A stretch of DNA of 64,000 nucleotides from NCBI GenBank assembly GCA_035995025.1, contig DASYKY010000079.1, forward strand, positions 193,345 through 257,344, read 5' to 3'. This document shows positions 16,691 to 25,419 of this stretch, one piece after another. The notes below the pieces were generated by a model. It was not told the DNA's origin. It saw only the letters and a program-made list of their open reading frames with translations, and did no database searches. The position numbers and the translations under genes are program-made. The first letter of the stretch is position 1. Each line of letters begins with the position of its first letter. Origin of the DNA: Actinophytocola sp035995025. GTDB taxonomy: Bacteria > Actinomycetota > Actinomycetes > Mycobacteriales > Pseudonocardiaceae.

Positions 16691-18324
16691 AGCGGGATAT
16701 TCCCGTGCTTCTTGGGCGGCAAGGTCTCGCGCTTCTCCCGCAGCAGCCGCAACGCCCGCGCCACGTGCCCGCGGGTGTGCGACGGCGGCACCACCGCGTC
16801 CACGTAGCCGCGCTCGGCCGCCATGTACGGGTTGCACAGCGTGTCCTCGTACTCCTGCTCCAGCCGCGCCCGCAGCTCGTCGACGTCCTCGCCCTGCTCC
16901 GCGGCCGTGGCGAGCGTCTTGCGGTGCACGATGTTGGCCGCGCCCGACGCGCCCATCACCGCGATCTGCGCGGTCGGCCAGGCCAGGTTCACGTCCGCGC
17001 CCAGGTGCTTGGAGCCCATCACGTCGTACGCGCCGCCGTAGGCCTTCCGCGTGATCACCGTGACCTTCGGGACCGTCGCCTCCGCGTAGGCGTAGATCAG
17101 CTTGGCGCCGCGCCGGATGATGCCGTTCCACTCCTGGTCCGTGCCCGGCAGGAAGCCCGGCACGTCGACGAACGTCAGCACGGGCACGTTGAACGCGTCG
17201 CAGGTCCGCACGAACCGGGCCGCCTTCTCGGCCGCCTTGATGTCCAGGCAGCCCGCGTACTGCGTCGGCTGGTTCGCCACGATCCCGACCGCGGCGCCCT
17301 CCACCCGGCCGAACCCGACGAGCACGTTCGGCGCGAACAACGCGTGCACCTCGAGGAACTCGCCGTCGTCGACGATGCGCGTGATCACCTCGTGCATGTC
17401 GTACGGCTGGTTCGGCGAGTCCGGGACCAGGCCGTCGAGCTCCAGGTCGACCTCGGTCAGCGAGTCCGCGACCGCGCCCGTCTCGGCGAGGCCGGGGAAC
17501 GTCGGCGGGTCGGACATGTTGTTGGACGGCAGGAACGACAGCAGCTCGCGCACGTAGGCGATCGCGTCGTCCTCGTCCGCCGCCAGGTAGTGCGCGTTGC
17601 CCGACTTCGTGTTGTGCGTGCGGGCGCCGCCGAGCTCCTCGAAGCCGACGTCCTCGCCGGTGACCGTCTTGATGACGTCCGGGCCGGTGATGAACATGTG
17701 CGAGGTCTGGTCGACCATCACCACGAAGTCGGTCAGCGCCGGGGAGTACACGTGCCCGCCCGCGTTGGCGCCCATGATCAGCGAGATCTGCGGGACCACG
17801 CCGGACGCGCGGGTGTTGCGCATGAAGATCTCGCCGTAGAGGCCGAGCGAGACCACGCCCTCCTGGATGCGCGCGCCGCCGCCCTCGTTGATGCCGATGA
17901 TCGGCCGGCCCGTCTTCACGGCGAGGTCCATGACCTTGACGATCTTCTCGCCGTACACCTCGCCGAGCGCGCCGCCGAACACCGTGACGTCCTGGCTGAA
18001 CACGCAGACCGGGCGGCCGTCGATCGTGCCGTACCCGGTGACCACGCCGTCGCCGTAGGGCCGGTTCTTCTCGAGCCCGAAGTTCGTCGACCGGTGCCGG
18101 GCCAGCTCGTCCAGCTCGGTGAACGAGCCGGGGTCGAGCAGGACGTCGATCCGCTCGCGCGCGGTCTTCTTGCCGCGGGCGTGCTGTTTGGCCACCGCCC
18201 GCTCCGACCCGGCGTGCACGGCCTCGTCGCTGCGCCGGTACAGGTCGGCCAGCTTCCCGGCGGTGGTGTGGATGTCGGCGTCACCGGCCGGCGGCTCGCC
18301 GAGTGGTGCGGTGGCACTGCTCAT
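16687..18324 (-). CDS. accD5: propionyl-CoA carboxylase beta subunit (carboxyltransferase)
   Basis: A 545-residue carboxyltransferase of full length with two crotonase-like halves. It shows FGGALGEVYGEKI and GGGARIQEGV in the N half and DVPGFLPGTDQEWNGIIRRGAK, TVITRKAYGGAYDVM and the GASGAANIVHRK segment in the C half. It transfers CO2 from biotin on AccA3 to propionyl-CoA, or acetyl-CoA. The ATG at 18324 is preceded by TAGGCT at 18333-18338 (8 nt), suggesting a leaderless mRNA. It is divergent from birA, with a 14-bp tandem repeat array between. Confidence 0.95.
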   Translation of the reverse strand: MSSATAPLGEPPAGDADIHTTAGKLADLYRRSDEAVHAGSERAVAKQHARGKKTARERIDVLLDPGSFTELDELARHRSTNFGLEKNRPYGDGVVTGYGTIDGRPVCVFSQDVTVFGGALGEVYGEKIVKVMDLAVKTGRPIIGINEGGGARIQEGVVSLGLYGEIFMRNTRASGVVPQISLIMGANAGGHVYSPALTDFVVMVDQTSHMFITGPDVIKTVTGEDVGFEELGGARTHNTKSGNAHYLAADEDDAIAYVRELLSFLPSNNMSDPPTFPGLAETGAVADSLTEVDLELDGLVPDSPNQPYDMHEVITRIVDDGEFLEVHALFAPNVLVGFGRVEGAAVGIVANQPTQYAGCLDIKAAEKAARFVRTCDAFNVPVLTFVDVPGFLPGTDQEWNGIIRRGAKLIYAYAEATVPKVTVITRKAYGGAYDVMGSKHLGADVNLAWPTAQIAVMGASGAANIVHRKTLATAAEQGEDVDELRARLEQEYEDTLCNPYMAAERGYVDAVVPPSHTRGHVARALRLLREKRETLPPKKHGNIPL

Positions 18325-18365
18325 GACTCGCGAGCCTAGCCACAGGTCACCGCCCCGGAGGCGTT

Positions 18366-18407
18366 GCTTGGATCACGCGGCTTGGATCACGCGGCTTCGA
18401 TCACGCG
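18366..18407. repeat. three 14-bp tandem repeats between accD5 and birA
   Basis: The unit GCTTGGATCACGCG occupies 18366-18379 and 18380-18393, and a third copy with one mismatch occupies 18394-18407. The array ends 15 bp before the birA -10 hexamer (TAGGTT, 18423-18428), so the last copy covers the -35 position. It could be an array of regulator sites; the binding protein is unknown. Confidence 0.6.
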
Positions 18408-18434
18408 CCGAGCCGGTCCCGGTAGGTTGACCGC

Positions 18435-19274
18435 GTGACGGGACACGGTGGCGACAAGCCGGACGAGTTGGACGTGCTGGCCCTGCGCGAGCACCTGGTG
18501 GCGCCGAACGGCCCGTACGCGGCGCTGCGGGTCGTGGCGAGCACCGGGTCGACCAACGCCGACCTGCTCGCGACGGTCGGGGACGGCGCCGCGGACCGGA
18601 CCGTGCTGATCGCGGACACCCAGACCGCCGGGCGCGGCAGGCGCGACCGCGAGTGGGTCTCGCCGCCGGGGACCGGGCTGTACCTGTCCGTGCTGCTGCG
18701 TCCGTCCACCGTGCCGGCGCAGCGGCTGGGCACGCTCGGCATGGTCGCCGGGCTCGCGCTCATGCACCTCGCCCGCGAGGCGGGCGTGACCGCCAACCTC
18801 AAGTGGCCCAACGACCTGCTGATCGGCGACGCCAAGTGCGCGGGCGTGCTGTCCGAGGCCGCGCCCGACGGCGCCGCGCAGGCCGCGGTCGTCGGCATCG
18901 GCATCAACGTCAAGCCGCTCGGCCCGGACGTGCCGGCCGGCCCCGGCGGGCTGCCCGCCACCTCGCTGGCCGAGCACGGCGCGACCAACACCCACCGTGG
19001 CCGGCTCGCCGTGACCTGGCTGCGGGCGTTCGTCGAGCTGGAGCAGGCCTGGCGGCTGGCCGACGGCGACGTGCAGCGCAGCGGCGTGCTCACCGGCTAC
19101 CGCGAGGCGTGCGGCACGGTCGGCCGGAAGGTGCGGGCCGAGCTCCCCGACGGCTCGGCACGCAGCGGCGAGGCCGTCGAGATCGACACCGGTGGGCAGC
19201 TGCTGATCAGGACCGAGGACGGCACGGTCAGCTCGGTGTCCGCGGGCGACGTGGTGCATCTGAGGAACGATTAG
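18435..19274 (+). CDS. birA: biotin--[acetyl-CoA carboxylase] ligase
   Basis: A 279-residue class I biotin protein ligase without an N-terminal DNA-binding domain. It shows the GRGRRDREWVSP biotinyl-AMP loop, KWPNDLL with the catalytic Lys, a GIGINV strand and a C-terminal SH3-like domain. It charges the AccA3 carrier lysine. GTG at 18435 follows TAGGTT by 6 nt with no ribosome-binding site, so it is probably leaderless. Divergent to accD5 as in mycobacteria. Confidence 0.95.
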   Translation: MTGHGGDKPDELDVLALREHLVAPNGPYAALRVVASTGSTNADLLATVGDGAADRTVLIADTQTAGRGRRDREWVSPPGTGLYLSVLLRPSTVPAQRLGTLGMVAGLALMHLAREAGVTANLKWPNDLLIGDAKCAGVLSEAAPDGAAQAAVVGIGINVKPLGPDVPAGPGGLPATSLAEHGATNTHRGRLAVTWLRAFVELEQAWRLADGDVQRSGVLTGYREACGTVGRKVRAELPDGSARSGEAVEIDTGGQLLIRTEDGTVSSVSAGDVVHLRND

Positions 19275-19355
19275 CGCATCCGCCCGCCCGCCCGCGCCCG
19301 TCGCCGGTACGGTTAGCCGGTCATATCGGCGAGGCGCTTTTTACGGGAGGACGCC

Positions 19356-19913
19356 GTGCCCTACCCAGACGACCTGCTCAGCGACGGCGAGCGCGTCATC
19401 ATCCACAAGCACTCGCACTGGAAAATGCTGCTGGTGCCCTATCTGGTCCTGATCGTGACCGTCGCGATCGGCGTCTGGCTCGGCATCCTCGTGCAGGACC
19501 AGTCGTGGAACCTGATCGCCTGGATCGCGATCGCGGTGATCGGCGTCGCCCTGCTCATCTGGCTGTTCTTCGTGCCGTTCCTGCGGTGGCGCACGACGCA
19601 CTTCATCGTGACCACCGACCGGGTCATGGCGCGCGAGGGCGTGATCAACCGGACCGGCATCGACATCCCGCTCGGCCGCATCAACAGCGTCCGGTTCGAG
19701 CACGGGCTCATCGACCGCATCTTCGGCTGCGGCACGCTGATCATCGAGTCCGCGTCCCAGGAGCCGCTGGAGTTCGACGACATCCCCAAGGTGGAGAAGG
19801 TGCACACCCTGATCTACCGCGAGGTCAACGACAACCCGCACGACGACTACGGCCACGGGCCCACCCAGCAGTTCCAGCAGGGCGGCACCCAGCCGCTGCC
19901 GCCGCAGGGCTGA
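19356..19913 (+). CDS. bPH2/PH-domain membrane protein (Rv3278c type)
   Basis: A 185-residue protein. A short cytoplasmic N-terminus (DLLSDGERVIIHKHSHWK), two transmembrane helices (about 25-70) and a bacterial PH-like domain (FIVTTDRVMAREGVINRTGIDIPL, then RINSVRFEHGLIDRIFG) are followed by a Gln/Pro tail. Function unknown. GTG has a GGGAGG site. The mvaB TTG start begins 1 bp after the stop. It occupies the same place beside birA as in mycobacteria. Confidence 0.88.
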   Translation: MPYPDDLLSDGERVIIHKHSHWKMLLVPYLVLIVTVAIGVWLGILVQDQSWNLIAWIAIAVIGVALLIWLFFVPFLRWRTTHFIVTTDRVMAREGVINRTGIDIPLGRINSVRFEHGLIDRIFGCGTLIIESASQEPLEFDDIPKVEKVHTLIYREVNDNPHDDYGHGPTQQFQQGGTQPLPPQG

Positions 19914-19914
19914 G

Positions 19915-20856
19915 TTGACCGCGCGGGACCTGGGGCTGCCCGTCCGCGTACCGGACGCGAGCCTGCCGGACGCCGTCACGATCTGGGAGGTCGGGGCGCG
20001 CGACGGGCTGCAGAACGAGGACGCGGTCGTGCCGGTCGCGGTCAAGCTCGAGTTCCTCGACCGGCTCGCCGACGCGGGTCTCACGACCATCGAGGCGACG
20101 AGCTTCGTGCACCCCAAGTGGGTGCCGCAGCTCGCCGACGCCGAGGACCTGCTCGCCAGACTGTCCATGCGGGACGGTGTGCGCTATCCCGTGCTGGTGC
20201 CCAATGAGCGGGGCCTGGACCGCGCGCTCGCGGCGGGCGTGCGGCACGTCGCGATCTTCGCCAGCGCCACCGAGACGTTCGCCGGCCGCAACCTCAACCG
20301 CACGCTCGACTCGCAGATGGAGATGTTCGCCCCGGTCGTGACGCGCGCGGTGGCCGAGGGCCTGGACGTCCGCGGCTACGTGTCGATGTGCTTCGGCGAC
20401 CCGTGGGAGGGCGCCGTCGACCCGGCGGCGGTCGTCTCCGTCGGCCGGCGGCTGCTCGACCTGGGCTGCTCGCAGCTCTCCCTCGGCGACACGATCGGCG
20501 TGGCCACCGCGGGCCAGGTCACCGCGCTGCTGGACGGGTTCGCCCTCGCCGGCACGCCGATGTCCGCGCTCGCCGTGCACTTCCACGACACCTACGGCCA
20601 GGCGCTGTCCAACACGCTCACCGCGCTGCGCCACGGAGTGACCACAGTGGACTCCTCGGCCGGCGGGCTCGGTGGCTGCCCGTACGCGGAATCGGCCACC
20701 GGCAACCTCGCCACCGAGGACCTGGTCTGGCTGCTCGACGGCCTCGGCGTGGTCACCGGGGTGGACCTCGACCGGCTCGCCGACACCAGCGCGTGGCTGG
20801 CAGGCGTGCTCGGCAGGCCGAGCCCGTCCCGCGTGGTGCGCGCCCTGCGGGGCTGA
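19915..20856 (+). CDS. mvaB: hydroxymethylglutaryl-CoA lyase
   Basis: A 313-residue TIM-barrel enzyme of the HMGL-like family that cleaves HMG-CoA to acetoacetate and acetyl-CoA in leucine catabolism. It shows EVGARDGLQNE (metal-binding Asp and catalytic Arg), VHFHDTYGQAL (metal His) and the GGLGGCPYAESATGN loop with the active-site Cys. The TTG start lies immediately after the upstream stop, suggesting coupling. No leucine-catabolism neighbours are present. Confidence 0.92.
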   Translation: MTARDLGLPVRVPDASLPDAVTIWEVGARDGLQNEDAVVPVAVKLEFLDRLADAGLTTIEATSFVHPKWVPQLADAEDLLARLSMRDGVRYPVLVPNERGLDRALAAGVRHVAIFASATETFAGRNLNRTLDSQMEMFAPVVTRAVAEGLDVRGYVSMCFGDPWEGAVDPAAVVSVGRRLLDLGCSQLSLGDTIGVATAGQVTALLDGFALAGTPMSALAVHFHDTYGQALSNTLTALRHGVTTVDSSAGGLGGCPYAESATGNLATEDLVWLLDGLGVVTGVDLDRLADTSAWLAGVLGRPSPSRVVRALRG

Positions 20857-20859
20857 GTT

Positions 20860-21092
20860 GTGAGCGGGAGCGACGGAGCGTCCGCCGTCTGGACGTAGGA
20901 GAAGCGCAGGCGCGTCAGCGCCGAGCATCGCACGGAGGAAGACGGCGGGTAGCGCAGGAGCGGAGCGAACCTTTGGGCACTGTGAGCGGGAGTGACGGAG
21001 CGTCCGCCGTCTGGACTGACGCTCGCGCGCAGGCGCGTCAGCGCCGAGCACGGAGGAGGGAAGACGGCGAGTAGCGGAGGAGCGGAGCGAAC
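20860..21092. repeat. two ~111-bp direct repeats downstream of mvaB
   Basis: Copies at 20860-20970 and 20982-21092 are separated by 11 bp. Both begin GTGAGCGGGAG, share a block around GACGGAGCGTCCGCCGTCTG and a block GCAGGCGCGTCAGCGCCGAG, and end GGAGCGGAGCGAAC. The inner blocks contain GC-rich inverted repeats. A 14-bp piece of the same sequence occurs inside the end of purK (37560-37573). The second copy ends 10 bp before the GNAT start. Confidence 0.85.
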
Positions 21093-21102
21093 AATAAATA
21101 CA

Positions 21103-21654
21103 GTGATCGTCGAGCTGACCGCGGACACGTGGTCGTCGCTGGAGAACCTGTTCGGCGCCAACAAGACCGTCGGCGGCTGCTGGTGCGTGTGGTTCATGCG
21201 CCCGCACGCCGAGGTGCGGGCCGGCTGGGGCGAGGGCAACAAGGCGTTCCTGCGGGCGCAGCTCGGCACGCCGCTGGGCCTGCTCGCCCGCGACGCCGAC
21301 GGCCCGGCCGGCTGGGTCGCGGTCGCGCCGCGGTCGTCCTACCCGCGCCTGGCCACCTCGCCGATCACGACGTCGGCCGAAGCCGGCCCCGGCACGTGGT
21401 CGGTGACGTGCTTCTTCGTGCACCGGCGGGCCCGCCGCGGGGGACTGGCCGCCGCGCTCCTGTCGTCGGCGGTCGACTTCGCCGCAGGCCGCGGCGCGAC
21501 CGCCGTCGAGGGCCACCCCGTCGACACCGAGGGCGTGCGGCGCTCGTCGGGCGACCTCTATCACGGCACGCTGGAGATGTTCCTCGCCGCCGGGTTCGCG
21601 CTCGTGGACCGGCGCGGCACCCGGCGCGCGCTGGTGCGCAAGGAGATCCGGTGA
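21103..21654 (+). CDS. GNAT-family N-acetyltransferase
   Basis: A 183-residue protein. GTG at 21103 is chosen because upstream sequence is repeat DNA. The acetyl-CoA-binding loop is seen in FFVHRRARRGGLAAALLSSA (R/Q-x-x-G-x-A type), with a GGCWCVWFMRP N-terminal segment typical of one actinobacterial GNAT group. Substrate unknown. The stop overlaps the cbiZ start (GTGA), implying translational coupling. Confidence 0.85.
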   Translation: MIVELTADTWSSLENLFGANKTVGGCWCVWFMRPHAEVRAGWGEGNKAFLRAQLGTPLGLLARDADGPAGWVAVAPRSSYPRLATSPITTSAEAGPGTWSVTCFFVHRRARRGGLAAALLSSAVDFAAGRGATAVEGHPVDTEGVRRSSGDLYHGTLEMFLAAGFALVDRRGTRRALVRKEIR

Positions 21655-22262
21655 CGCCGGACCTGGTCTCGGTGTCCGGGTTGCCGGTGCTGGTGTGGCG
21701 GTTCGCCGGGCCGCTGCTGGCGATCTCGTCCGGCCCGCTCGGCGGCGGGCTCGGCACGCGGCACTGGGTGCTGAACGCGACCGTGCCGGACGGCTACGCC
21801 CGCCGCGACCCGGACGTGCACCTCGCGGAGATCGCCGCCGCGCTCGGCCTGTCCGGCGCGGGCACCGGGTTCCTCACCGCGGTCGACGTGCGGGAGGCCG
21901 TGCACCGGGCCGAGGGCGGCGTGCACGCGTCGGTCACCACCGGCGTCGGCGCGCATCCCACGTGGGCCGCCGCGCCCGCGGCCGTCGCCGCACCGGCACC
22001 CGGCACGATCAACGTCGTGTGCCTCTCGCCGGTCCGGCTCGGCCCGGCCGCACTCGTCAACGCGATCGCCACGATCGCCGAGGCGAAGGCTCAGGCGCTG
22101 GGCGAGGCGGGCGTGCCCGGCACCGGCACCAGCACCGACGCGACGGCCGTGCTCTGCCCGGCGGGCGGCCCGGCCGAGCCCTTCGGCGGACCCCGCTCGC
22201 CGATCGGCGGAGCGCTCGCGCGTGTGGTGCACTCGGCGGTGTCCGCGGCGCTGCGAGGTTGA
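21651..22262 (+). CDS. cbiZ: adenosylcobinamide amidohydrolase CbiZ
   Basis: A 203-residue protein of the CbiZ family: LLAISSGPLGGGLGTRHWVLNATV, TAVDVREAV, VTTGVGAHPTWA, then GTINVVCLSP and a TGTSTDATAVLCP loop. CbiZ cuts the aminopropanol side chain of adenosylcobinamide to adenosylcobyric acid, allowing salvage of incomplete corrinoids. GTG overlaps the GNAT stop. No cobalamin riboswitch or other cob genes were seen nearby. Confidence 0.88.
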   Translation: MTPDLVSVSGLPVLVWRFAGPLLAISSGPLGGGLGTRHWVLNATVPDGYARRDPDVHLAEIAAALGLSGAGTGFLTAVDVREAVHRAEGGVHASVTTGVGAHPTWAAAPAAVAAPAPGTINVVCLSPVRLGPAALVNAIATIAEAKAQALGEAGVPGTGTSTDATAVLCPAGGPAEPFGGPRSPIGGALARVVHSAVSAALRG

Positions 22263-22343
22263 CCGAACTCACGGGAACCACGGCGTTGCGGCACGCGTCC
22301 AAGACGCGACCGAGACCATGCCGTCACCCCACCGGAGGTAGCC

Positions 22344-22775
22344 GTGGAGGCTGACCACCGAGCTCAGGTCGAGGAACTGCTCGCGGGATACCGCCGCAGC
22401 CGCGAGCAGCTAGGCGCCGTCCACCGCAAGCTCGCGACCCTGCGGGAGCCGGCGACCAGCGAGGACGGTCTGGTAACGGTCACGGTCGGCTCGGACGGCC
22501 GGCTCACCGAGCTGGTCATCGTCGACTCCGCGTACCGCAAGCTGCGCCCGCACGAGCTGGCCGCCACCATCGTCGCGCTGTCCGCGGCCGCCGCCGCGAA
22601 GGTCGCCCGCGCCGCGGGCGAGACGCTCGCCCCCGTGCTGCCGACCGGCACCGATCCGGTGGCGTTGCTGCGCGGCACGGCGAACCTGACCCCGGCGGAG
22701 CTCAAGCCGGAGCCGCCGGATGCCGACGAGACCTTCGAGGATCTCAGCTGGATGCGTGCCGGGGGGAAGCGATGA
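22344..22775 (+). CDS. YbaB/EbfC-family protein associated with type VII cassette
   Basis: A 143-residue protein with an N-terminal helix, the YbaB-like strand pattern DGLVTVTVGSDGRLTELVI and a following helix, then an acidic tail. YbaB proteins are small dimeric nucleoid-associated proteins, but diverged copies commonly precede WXG100 and toxin genes in actinobacteria. GTG has a CGGAGGTAG site. It overlaps the next gene by 4 bp (ATGA). Confidence 0.78.
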   Translation: MEADHRAQVEELLAGYRRSREQLGAVHRKLATLREPATSEDGLVTVTVGSDGRLTELVIVDSAYRKLRPHELAATIVALSAAAAAKVARAAGETLAPVLPTGTDPVALLRGTANLTPAELKPEPPDADETFEDLSWMRAGGKR

Positions 22776-23101
22776 GCGACGGGTACGAGGTCGACACGGC
22801 CGCGCTGGCCGCGCAGGCCGGGCAGCTGGACCCGCTGGCCGGCCGGGTCGCGTCGATCCACTCGACGCTGTCGGAGGCGCTGGCCGACGCGGGTCCGTGC
22901 TGGGGCTCGGACGCGGTCGGGCAGAGCTTCGGCGCCACGCACGCCGGCCCGGCCGACGCGACGCTTACCCAGCTGGGCGGGCTGCCCGGCAAGCTGGGCT
23001 CGGTCGGCTCCCGGTTCACCGCCACCGCCGCCACGTACGAGGGCGACGACCAGCACGGCGCCGCGCGGGTGCGGGCCGCCGGGCCGGACGCTGAGGCGTA
23101 G
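22772..23101 (+). CDS. WXG100-like type VII secretion protein
   Basis: A 109-residue helical hairpin protein with W44-G45 in the turn, predicted to pair with the N-terminal helical domain of the downstream toxin for ESX export. It is coupled to the YbaB-like gene by ATGA overlap and lies 2 bp from the toxin start. Confidence 0.8.
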   Translation: MSDGYEVDTAALAAQAGQLDPLAGRVASIHSTLSEALADAGPCWGSDAVGQSFGATHAGPADATLTQLGGLPGKLGSVGSRFTATAATYEGDDQHGAARVRAAGPDAEA

Positions 23102-23103
23102 CC

Positions 23104-25419
23104 GTGGGTATCGAGCTGCCCCCGGAGCTCGCCGGGGTCGCCGAGCAGGCGGGCGTGCGCTGGCCGGAGGCCGACGAGGAGGCGATGGCCGGCCAGGCCC
23201 AGGCCTGGCGCGACGCGGCCACCAGCATGTCGACGGTCACGACCGAGGCGGACACGACCGTGCGCGGCGCGTTGTCCTCGGTGCACGGCGACACGGGCAC
23301 GGCCGCCACGCAGCACTGGCAGACGTTCGTCGAGCCGGACTCGGGGCACCTGACGTCCACGGTGCGTGGCATGAACGCGGCGGCCGACCGCCTGGAGCAC
23401 GCGTCCCAGCAGGTCGGCGCGGCGAAGGTGGAGATCGTGCGGAACCTGGTGTCGCTGGCGCAGAACTCCGACGCCGCGCACGGCGCCGCCGCGGCCGGGC
23501 ACCCCACCGCCCTGGCCGGCCTGGACACCGCGATCCGCGGCACGACCGCGAACGTGGCGAACATCGAGTCGAACCTGGTCAGTGCGGTTCAGCCGGCGAC
23601 CGGCGTGGACATGTCGGGCGTTCGCGACCCGGTGAACGCCAACCCGGGCACGCACGGTCCGGTGAGCACGCTGCTGTCCGACACCACCACCCTGGTCGAC
23701 CACACCACCCGCGGCGCCACCGACCTGGTGGCCAGCACGACCCACGGCGCGACGGATCTGGCCGGCGGCCAACGACCCGGTGGTCATCCGCTGGTCGACA
23801 CGGTGCGCGGGACGACGGATCTTGTTGGCACCACGGCACATGGGGCCACGAACCTGGTCGGGGACACCGCGCAGGGCGCTACGAACCTGGTGGGCGACCC
23901 GGGCCACGGACCCGGCGGGCATCCGCTGGCCGACACGGTGCGCGGGACGACCGATCTCGTCGGCAACACGGCTCAAGGAGCCACCAACCTGGTCGGCGAC
24001 CCGGGTGGTCACCCGCTGACCGGCACCGTCCACGACGCCACCGGCCTCGTCGGCGACACCGCGCACGGTGCGACGCACGTGGTCGACGGCCCGGCGGCCG
24101 GGGCGGCCCACGCCGCCGGCCCGCCCGTGCTCGGCGACCCCGAGATCACCGGCCCCATCCCGGCCGACTCCTTCGTCGACGACCGGCCGACGCCGCCCAC
24201 CGGCCAGACCGTGCAGGCGGGCTTCGCCGGCGCGGACGTCCCGGCCGCCACCCCCGGCACGAACCTGCCCCCGGCCGCCCCGGTCCTCGGCGGCGCCCCG
24301 AACCCGGGCGCACCCAACCTGGGCGGCGCCCCTGCCTTCGGCGGCGGCCCGGGTCTGGGCGGCATCCCGGCCGCCCCGGCCCCCGGCGTCCCGATCGGTC
24401 CGGTGGGCGCTCCGGCGCCCGGCGGAGCGGGCCCCGGAGCCGCCCGCCCAGTCCTCGGCGGCGCGCTGGCCGGTGCGCCCGCGGACGGCTCAGCCAGGCC
24501 AGGACTCGCCGCCCGCCCGGCCATCCCCGGCCCCGCGGCACCCGGCTCCGGCCTGGCGGCACCCGGCCCTGGCGCGGGAGCCCGCGGCGCCGCGCCGGTC
24601 ATCCCGGGCCCGGCCGCCGCAAGCGCGCCGGGCCAGCCGGTCCTCGACCCCCGCAAGGGCGGCTACGCGGCCATCCCGCCGGGCCTGCAGGCCGCGCCGG
24701 TCAAGGAACGCGACGAGGCGCTCGCCCTCTTCTGGGTCCACATGTTCCCCATCGGCCACATGCCGGTGGCCGACGACCGGCCCGCGCGCCAGCTGCCCGC
24801 GCCGCCCCCCGAGCTCGACTACGCCCCTGGCCTGCGGTTCCCGCCCGGCGACCACCCGCAGGCGCACCTCGTGGACAGCGCCGAGCGACGGGCGGCGCTG
24901 CGCGAGGGCGTCCCACCGCTCGAACCGGCCGAGGCGCTCGCCGCCGACGCGCCGGGGGTCGCCGCCCTGGCCGACGGGTACGACCCGCTCGGCGCGGAGA
25001 ACGAGCGGGACTGGGACCGCCGCTACCTGGTGCGTTTCGGCAGCGTCACCGCGCACGGGATCAGCCGCGACGGGGTCGAGTTCGCGTGGCCGCCCGGTGA
25101 GCAGTACCCGGAGGGCGGCACCGCCGACGGCGAGGCCGAGGTGCTCGGGGAGGGCACCGAGATCGACCGGTTCGGCCGCTGGGAGGGGCGGGTGTTCGCC
25201 GCGGCGGGCACGCCGTTCGCGCAGCGGTCGCTGCCGCCCGCGCACCTCGAGCACGGGTACCGGCGCTACCGGGTGCTGCGCCCGCTGCCGGTGTGGCGTG
25301 CGGTGTCCGCCGCCTGGTTCGCGCAGGCCGGCGGCGGCGTGCGCTACCGGACGACCCACTCGGCGCAGGAGCTGGTCGTGCTCGGCTACCTGGCCGACAT
25401 CACCCGGGAGGACACATGA
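23104..25419 (+). CDS. type VII-secreted TNT-domain toxin (predicted NAD+ glycohydrolase)
   Basis: A 771-residue polymorphic toxin. Residues 1-150 form a helical WXG-like export domain. About 189-329 is a run of 11-residue repeats of the type T-x-HGATxLVGD. About 330-532 is Gly/Pro/Ala-rich linker. About 570-771 is a TNT domain (DUF4237): EIDRFGRWEGRVFAAAGTP, then QRSLPP, YRRYRVLRPLPV and WFAQAGGGVRYRT. The M. tuberculosis TNT domain hydrolyses NAD+. The export partner lies upstream, and the downstream small gene, overlapping by ATGA, is the expected immunity factor. Confidence 0.88.
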   Translation: MGIELPPELAGVAEQAGVRWPEADEEAMAGQAQAWRDAATSMSTVTTEADTTVRGALSSVHGDTGTAATQHWQTFVEPDSGHLTSTVRGMNAAADRLEHASQQVGAAKVEIVRNLVSLAQNSDAAHGAAAAGHPTALAGLDTAIRGTTANVANIESNLVSAVQPATGVDMSGVRDPVNANPGTHGPVSTLLSDTTTLVDHTTRGATDLVASTTHGATDLAGGQRPGGHPLVDTVRGTTDLVGTTAHGATNLVGDTAQGATNLVGDPGHGPGGHPLADTVRGTTDLVGNTAQGATNLVGDPGGHPLTGTVHDATGLVGDTAHGATHVVDGPAAGAAHAAGPPVLGDPEITGPIPADSFVDDRPTPPTGQTVQAGFAGADVPAATPGTNLPPAAPVLGGAPNPGAPNLGGAPAFGGGPGLGGIPAAPAPGVPIGPVGAPAPGGAGPGAARPVLGGALAGAPADGSARPGLAARPAIPGPAAPGSGLAAPGPGAGARGAAPVIPGPAAASAPGQPVLDPRKGGYAAIPPGLQAAPVKERDEALALFWVHMFPIGHMPVADDRPARQLPAPPPELDYAPGLRFPPGDHPQAHLVDSAERRAALREGVPPLEPAEALAADAPGVAALADGYDPLGAENERDWDRRYLVRFGSVTAHGISRDGVEFAWPPGEQYPEGGTADGEAEVLGEGTEIDRFGRWEGRVFAAAGTPFAQRSLPPAHLEHGYRRYRVLRPLPVWRAVSAAWFAQAGGGVRYRTTHSAQELVVLGYLADITREDT

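Noticed and set aside
21651..22262. Cobalamin riboswitch controlling cbiZ
   Set aside because: The gene is translationally coupled to a GNAT gene, and the upstream region is repeat DNA without a recognisable B12-box.
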